Positions 61,154 to 64,000 of a stretch of 64,000 bases of DNA are shown here, piece by piece (the stretch's first letter is position 1; every line of letters starts with the position of its first letter). The notes under the pieces are model-generated. The model searched no databases and was not told the origin of the DNA. It saw only the letters and a list, made by a program, of their open reading frames with translations. A program made the translations under genes and the position numbers. The stretch is from positions 1,240,001 through 1,304,000 of the forward strand of contig NZ_JAHVHT010000001.1 in assembly GCF_019802125.1 (NCBI RefSeq). The letters are read 5' to 3'. The DNA comes from Tateyamaria omphalii (GTDB lineage: Bacteria > Pseudomonadota > Alphaproteobacteria > Rhodobacterales > Rhodobacteraceae).

Positions 61154-61882
61154 ATGGACCATACGCCCAACGCGATTTCCCTTACCGAACTGTTGCCGCT
61201 TTTGGGCACGCACCGCATGCCCCAGTTGCTTGATGTCCGTTTGCCCGAGGATATCGCGCAAAACCCCCATCGACTGCCCACCGCGCGCCATGTCCCGCAC
61301 AACCAGGTTGTCGCATTCGCGGACAGGTTGGACCGCGCACGTCGTGTCGTGACCATCTGCCACAAGGGCCAAAAACTGTCCCACGGTGCCGCTGCGCATC
61401 TGCGCAGCGCCGGGTATGACGCACATGTCCTGTCGGGCGGAAGCGAGGCGTGGCGTGATGAAGACTATCCAACCCTTGCCTCCGCCATGGGTCCGGCCCC
61501 AGGCGTCTCATGGGTTCTGTCTGCGACCAGAGATCGCCGCGCCGCGCTCGGCGCCTGGATCATCCGGCGATGGTTCGATGCGGGCGCAACCCTTCTTTGG
61601 GTTCCCGCCGATCATGTCCAGGATGTTGCAGACCGGTTCGACGCGCAGGCACTGCATGACAAGGCCACGCTGACATCGACCTGCGCGACGCTTGGTCTGA
61701 CAGAGCCGGACCTGCTGGCCCATATCGACGCCATCGAGACCGGCCAGACGCCGGGAACGACGTGGATCGACACGTTGCCTCATCTTCATGAAACTGATGA
61801 AGACTTGGTCGAAGCCGCATTGCCAATCCTTGACGCTGCGTGGCTCGCACATCGCCAGTTGACCGGGCAGAATCGCATATGA
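61154..61882 (+). CDS. Rhodanese-ChrB fusion protein
   Basis: 242 residues. The N-terminal rhodanese domain (to about 100) has LLDVRLPEDIAQNPHRL and the active-site Cys loop ICHKGQKLSHG. The C-terminal half matches the chromate-resistance-associated ChrB domain (WILRRWFDAGA-type: AWIIRRWFDAGATLLWVPAD). Its TGA overlaps the chrA start by four bases. It probably supports the chromate exporter as a sensor or processing enzyme. ATG at 61154 follows AAAGGA. Confidence 0.82.
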   Translation: MDHTPNAISLTELLPLLGTHRMPQLLDVRLPEDIAQNPHRLPTARHVPHNQVVAFADRLDRARRVVTICHKGQKLSHGAAAHLRSAGYDAHVLSGGSEAWRDEDYPTLASAMGPAPGVSWVLSATRDRRAALGAWIIRRWFDAGATLLWVPADHVQDVADRFDAQALHDKATLTSTCATLGLTEPDLLAHIDAIETGQTPGTTWIDTLPHLHETDEDLVEAALPILDAAWLAHRQLTGQNRI

Positions 61883-63129
61883 TGGAACAGAATTGGTCCC
61901 AGATGACCCGGGTCTTTGGCCGGATCGGTCTTTTGTCCTTCGGTGGCCCGGCCGCACAGATTGCGCTGATGCACGACGCGCTTGTGGACCGCGAAAGGTG
62001 GCTGAGCGAGGATCAGTTCCTGCGGGCCCTGTCGCTGTGTATGCTCTTGCCGGGACCAGAGGCGATGCAGCTTGCCACCTATGCGGGCTGGCGGCTGCGT
62101 GGTGTCGCGGGTGGCGTGCTGGCGGGGCTTCTGTTTGTGGTGCCCGGGGCAATGGTCATCCTCGCCCTGGCACTGGCCTATGTGCAATTCGGGGAGGTTC
62201 CGCTGGTGCAGGCCGCCTTTCTCGGGGTCAAGGCGGCCGTGATCGTCGTCGTACTCCAAGCGCTCCTGCGCCTCGGGCAAAAAGCGCTGACGGATACGGC
62301 GGCGTGGACACTTGCAGGAACGGCCTTTGTCGCCCTGTTTGTCCTTGGCCTTCCGTTCCCGCTGGTCGTTCTGGGCGCGGGCGTCTTCGGGGCCTTGCGT
62401 GCAAGGAACCGACCCGCGAACACGGCTGGACCCTCGCAAGGGCGCACGTTACCTGCCGTAGGTGCCTTTGCCGCGCTCTGGGCCGCGCCGCTTATCTTGC
62501 TCTGGTTCACGGCTCAGGATTTCCTGCTCGAGATTGGCCTGTTCTTTTCCAAGCTGGCCATTGTCACCTTCGGCGGAGCATATGCGGTGCTGGCCTACAT
62601 GACGCAGGAGGTGGTGCAGGATCACGGTTGGATCACCACCGGGCAAATGATCGACGCGCTGGGCCTCGCCGAAACGACCCCCGGCCCCCTGATCCTCGTG
62701 ACCGAGTTCGTGGCCCTGCTCGCGGGCTATGCACAGGGCGGCCTTGCCCTCGCGCTGGCCGCCGGAGCAGTGACACTCTGGGTGACCTTCGTGCCCTGCT
62801 TTCTGTGGATCTTCGCCGCCGGTCCCTATCTGGACCACATCGCCGCGCGGCCGCGCCTGTCGGCGGCTCTGTCCGCGATCACGGCTGCCGTTGTCGGGGT
62901 GATCCTGAACCTGTCGGTGTGGTTCGCACTGCACGTCGTCTTCGGCACGGTCACAAGCAGCACCCTTCTGGCACTGCCTCAACCCGATCTGTCCACGCTG
63001 AACATCTGGGCCTGCCTGCTGACCCTCACGGCAGCGTACCTGATGTTGCGGTTGCGCGTCGGATTGCTCACAACATTGGCAATGATGGCCGGCGCAGGTT
63101 GCGCTCTGTCCCTCCTGGGGGCCGTTTAG
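61879..63129 (+). CDS. chrA: Chromate transporter ChrA
   Basis: 416-residue two-domain CHR-family exporter. Both halves start with the CHR signature: FGRIGLLSFGGPAAQIALMH in the first and SKLAIVTFGGAYAVLAYMTQ in the second, and each has a conserved LPGPEAMQLATYAG/TTPGPLILVTEFV motif. About ten membrane helices. The family moves chromate or, in some cases, sulfate analogues out of the cell. The first of two adjacent ATGs at 61879 overlaps the rhodanese-ChrB stop. Confidence 0.92.
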   Translation: MMEQNWSQMTRVFGRIGLLSFGGPAAQIALMHDALVDRERWLSEDQFLRALSLCMLLPGPEAMQLATYAGWRLRGVAGGVLAGLLFVVPGAMVILALALAYVQFGEVPLVQAAFLGVKAAVIVVVLQALLRLGQKALTDTAAWTLAGTAFVALFVLGLPFPLVVLGAGVFGALRARNRPANTAGPSQGRTLPAVGAFAALWAAPLILLWFTAQDFLLEIGLFFSKLAIVTFGGAYAVLAYMTQEVVQDHGWITTGQMIDALGLAETTPGPLILVTEFVALLAGYAQGGLALALAAGAVTLWVTFVPCFLWIFAAGPYLDHIAARPRLSAALSAITAAVVGVILNLSVWFALHVVFGTVTSSTLLALPQPDLSTLNIWACLLTLTAAYLMLRLRVGLLTTLAMMAGAGCALSLLGAV

Positions 63130-63204
63130 CGCGAACAGCGCCCGCGGCCCCTTCCCTCCCGGTCAAATTGGGATATGGTTGGACCAAGCACCACGGGGGA
63201 TACC

Positions 63205-63708
63205 ATGAGCCGCAGCATTGATTACGGCAACCTGATGCACGAGGCCATGCGGGGGCTCATCCGCAAGGTGCTCACCGATGTGTCCAAAAACGGCCTGCCC
63301 GGCGCGCACCACTTCTTCATCACCTTCGACACCAGCCACCCCGACGCCGAACTGGCCGACTGGCTCAGCGACCGCTATCCGGGCGAAATGACGGTGGTGA
63401 TGCAGCACTGGTACGACAATCTCGACGTGGGCAGCGAAGGCTTCGCCGTCACGCTCAATTTCGGTGATGCACCCGAACCGCTCTACATCCCCTATGACGC
63501 GATCAAGACCTTCGTCGATCCGTCCGTGGAATTCGGCCTGCGCTTCGAAACCCAGGGGGAAGAGGACGACGCCTCCGCGCCAGCGACCCCGCCCGAGATT
63601 CTGCCCAGCCGCGCTCCGGCCGCCCCCAAACCGGCGGATGACGCCACGAGCGAAACCAAGGACGGCAAGGACGCCGACATCGTCTCTCTCGACAGCTTCC
63701 GCAAATAG
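63205..63708 (+). CDS. sspB: ClpXP adaptor SspB (alphaproteobacterial type)
   Basis: 167 residues. The conserved substrate-binding fold spans about residues 1-125 (IDYGNLMHEAMRGLIRKVL, HHFFITFDTSHPDAEL, PYDAIKTFVDPSVEFGLRF), then a Pro/Ala-rich linker and a short C-terminal ClpX-docking tail (DIVSLDSFRK). It tethers tmRNA-tagged proteins to ClpX. GGGGGA precedes the ATG at 63205. The tmRNA gene itself lies 2.7 kb upstream, outside the same operon. Confidence 0.93.
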   Translation: MSRSIDYGNLMHEAMRGLIRKVLTDVSKNGLPGAHHFFITFDTSHPDAELADWLSDRYPGEMTVVMQHWYDNLDVGSEGFAVTLNFGDAPEPLYIPYDAIKTFVDPSVEFGLRFETQGEEDDASAPATPPEILPSRAPAAPKPADDATSETKDGKDADIVSLDSFRK

Positions 63709-63712
63709 CGGC

Positions 63713-64000
63713 CTAGCCGCGCTCCAGGAACGTATCAACCGCACGAAGAATGCGACCATCCCGGATGGTCTGAAAGCGAAGGTCCAGCCCGCCTTCGGTC
63801 AGTGTGCGATCATATTGCTGCAGACCGTATCCGCCATCGACATCGACAAACAGGGAAAAGACGGTCAGCGTGCTCCCGACGATCCGCGCCCAGACATAGG
63901 GTTCGCCTTTCATGGGATCGAGCTGCACCTCGTGCCCGAACACGTTCTTCTTCTGCGCCGCAGCATAGACCTGTCCCCGCCCGCTCGGCACGAAATCCAC
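63713..64000 (-). CDS. C-terminal part of a hypothetical protein (cut by window edge)
   Basis: The last 95 residues of a gene extending past base 64000. The readable part looks like a small beta-rich domain (YVWARIVGSTLTVFSLFVDV, LDLRFQTIRDGRILRAVDTF). No family recognised. It converges with sspB, four bases apart. Confidence 0.65.
   Translation of the reverse strand: MDFVPSGRGQVYAAAQKKNVFGHEVQLDPMKGEPYVWARIVGSTLTVFSLFVDVDGGYGLQQYDRTLTEGGLDLRFQTIRDGRILRAVDTFLERG

Noticed and set aside
61012-61233. 73-codon forward open frame before the rhodanese-ChrB gene
   Set aside because: It overlaps the rhodanese start in another frame, has no ribosome-binding site and no recognisable domain.
1-64000. 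CRISPR arrays, insertion sequences, prophage or rRNA
   Set aside because: I saw no regularly spaced repeats, transposase or integrase motifs, phage structural genes or rRNA sequence.

Overview
This window looks like a chromosomal segment of a marine Rhodobacteraceae (Roseobacter-group alphaproteobacterium). The basis is gene content: a DMSP demethylase next to an acryloyl-CoA reductase, a dihydroxypropanesulfonate/sulfopyruvate gene set, two BCCT osmolyte transporters, a trgA-trgB-cysK tellurite-resistance block, a monomeric isocitrate dehydrogenase, a class II DAHP synthase, and a circularly permuted two-piece tmRNA of the alphaproteobacterial kind. Genes are tightly packed with many ATGA, GTGA, TAATG and TGATG overlaps. 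I see no insertion sequence, prophage, CRISPR array or rRNA.

Layout. 1-3.6 kb: phosphate uptake genes pstS-pstC-pstA (reverse), with a three-repeat Pho box upstream of pstS and a stem-loop between pstS and pstC. 3.7-8.4 kb: a reverse run of phoR, a PLP Cys/Met-family enzyme, a small tautomerase, a gamma-carbonic-anhydrase-like protein, gmk and yicC. 8.6-15.2 kb: a PAS_5 protein, class II DAHP synthase, a GlxA-type regulator, two unannotated small paralogous ORFs, rlmE, ppx/gppA and a sulfotransferase. 15.4-17.9 kb: a one-carbon operon (small 'virulence factor' protein, MTHFR-like protein, pterin-binding methyltransferase), probably part of a split methionine synthase. 18.1-24.5 kb: a chemotaxis locus (STAS, cheY, cheA, cheW, cheR, second cheY, unknown helical protein; cheB-cheD on the other strand). 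24.6-28.0 kb: an organosulfonate set (hpsN-like, zinc alcohol dehydrogenase, comD, comE). 28.2-31.2 kb: monomeric idh and a small secreted protein.

31.2-37.1 kb: an AttEFGH-like ABC export set, an ABC1-family kinase and a PNPOx-like protein, all coupled by overlaps. 37.2 kb: tRNA-Ser(GGA). 37.4-45.9 kb: alaX, an MscS-type channel, cysK, trgB, trgA, a cyclopropane synthase-like gene and a photolyase. 46-51.3 kb: a desulfurase-like enzyme and two divergent BCCT carriers. 51.3-58.9 kb: HIT, acuI, dmdA, DinB, DUF1326 and DUF2182 on one strand, and a GntR/FadR regulator, an SBP56-type methanethiol oxidase and a coupled membrane protein on the other; this could link methanethiol production from DMSP to its oxidation. 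59-60.1 kb: an acyltransferase and a DUF4345-like membrane protein. 60.15-60.49 kb: the two-piece tmRNA (tag ANDNRAPVAMAA). 60.6-64 kb: a SnoaL-like protein, rhodanese-ChrB and ChrA, SspB (the ClpX adaptor for tmRNA-tagged proteins), and the end of an unknown gene.

The least described items are the small ORF pair at 11985-12507, the DUF1326/DUF2182/DinB genes joined to dmdA, the membrane protein coupled to the methanethiol oxidase, and the unknown chemotaxis-locus protein at 22550. All functions are read from sequence and family memory; no database search was run.
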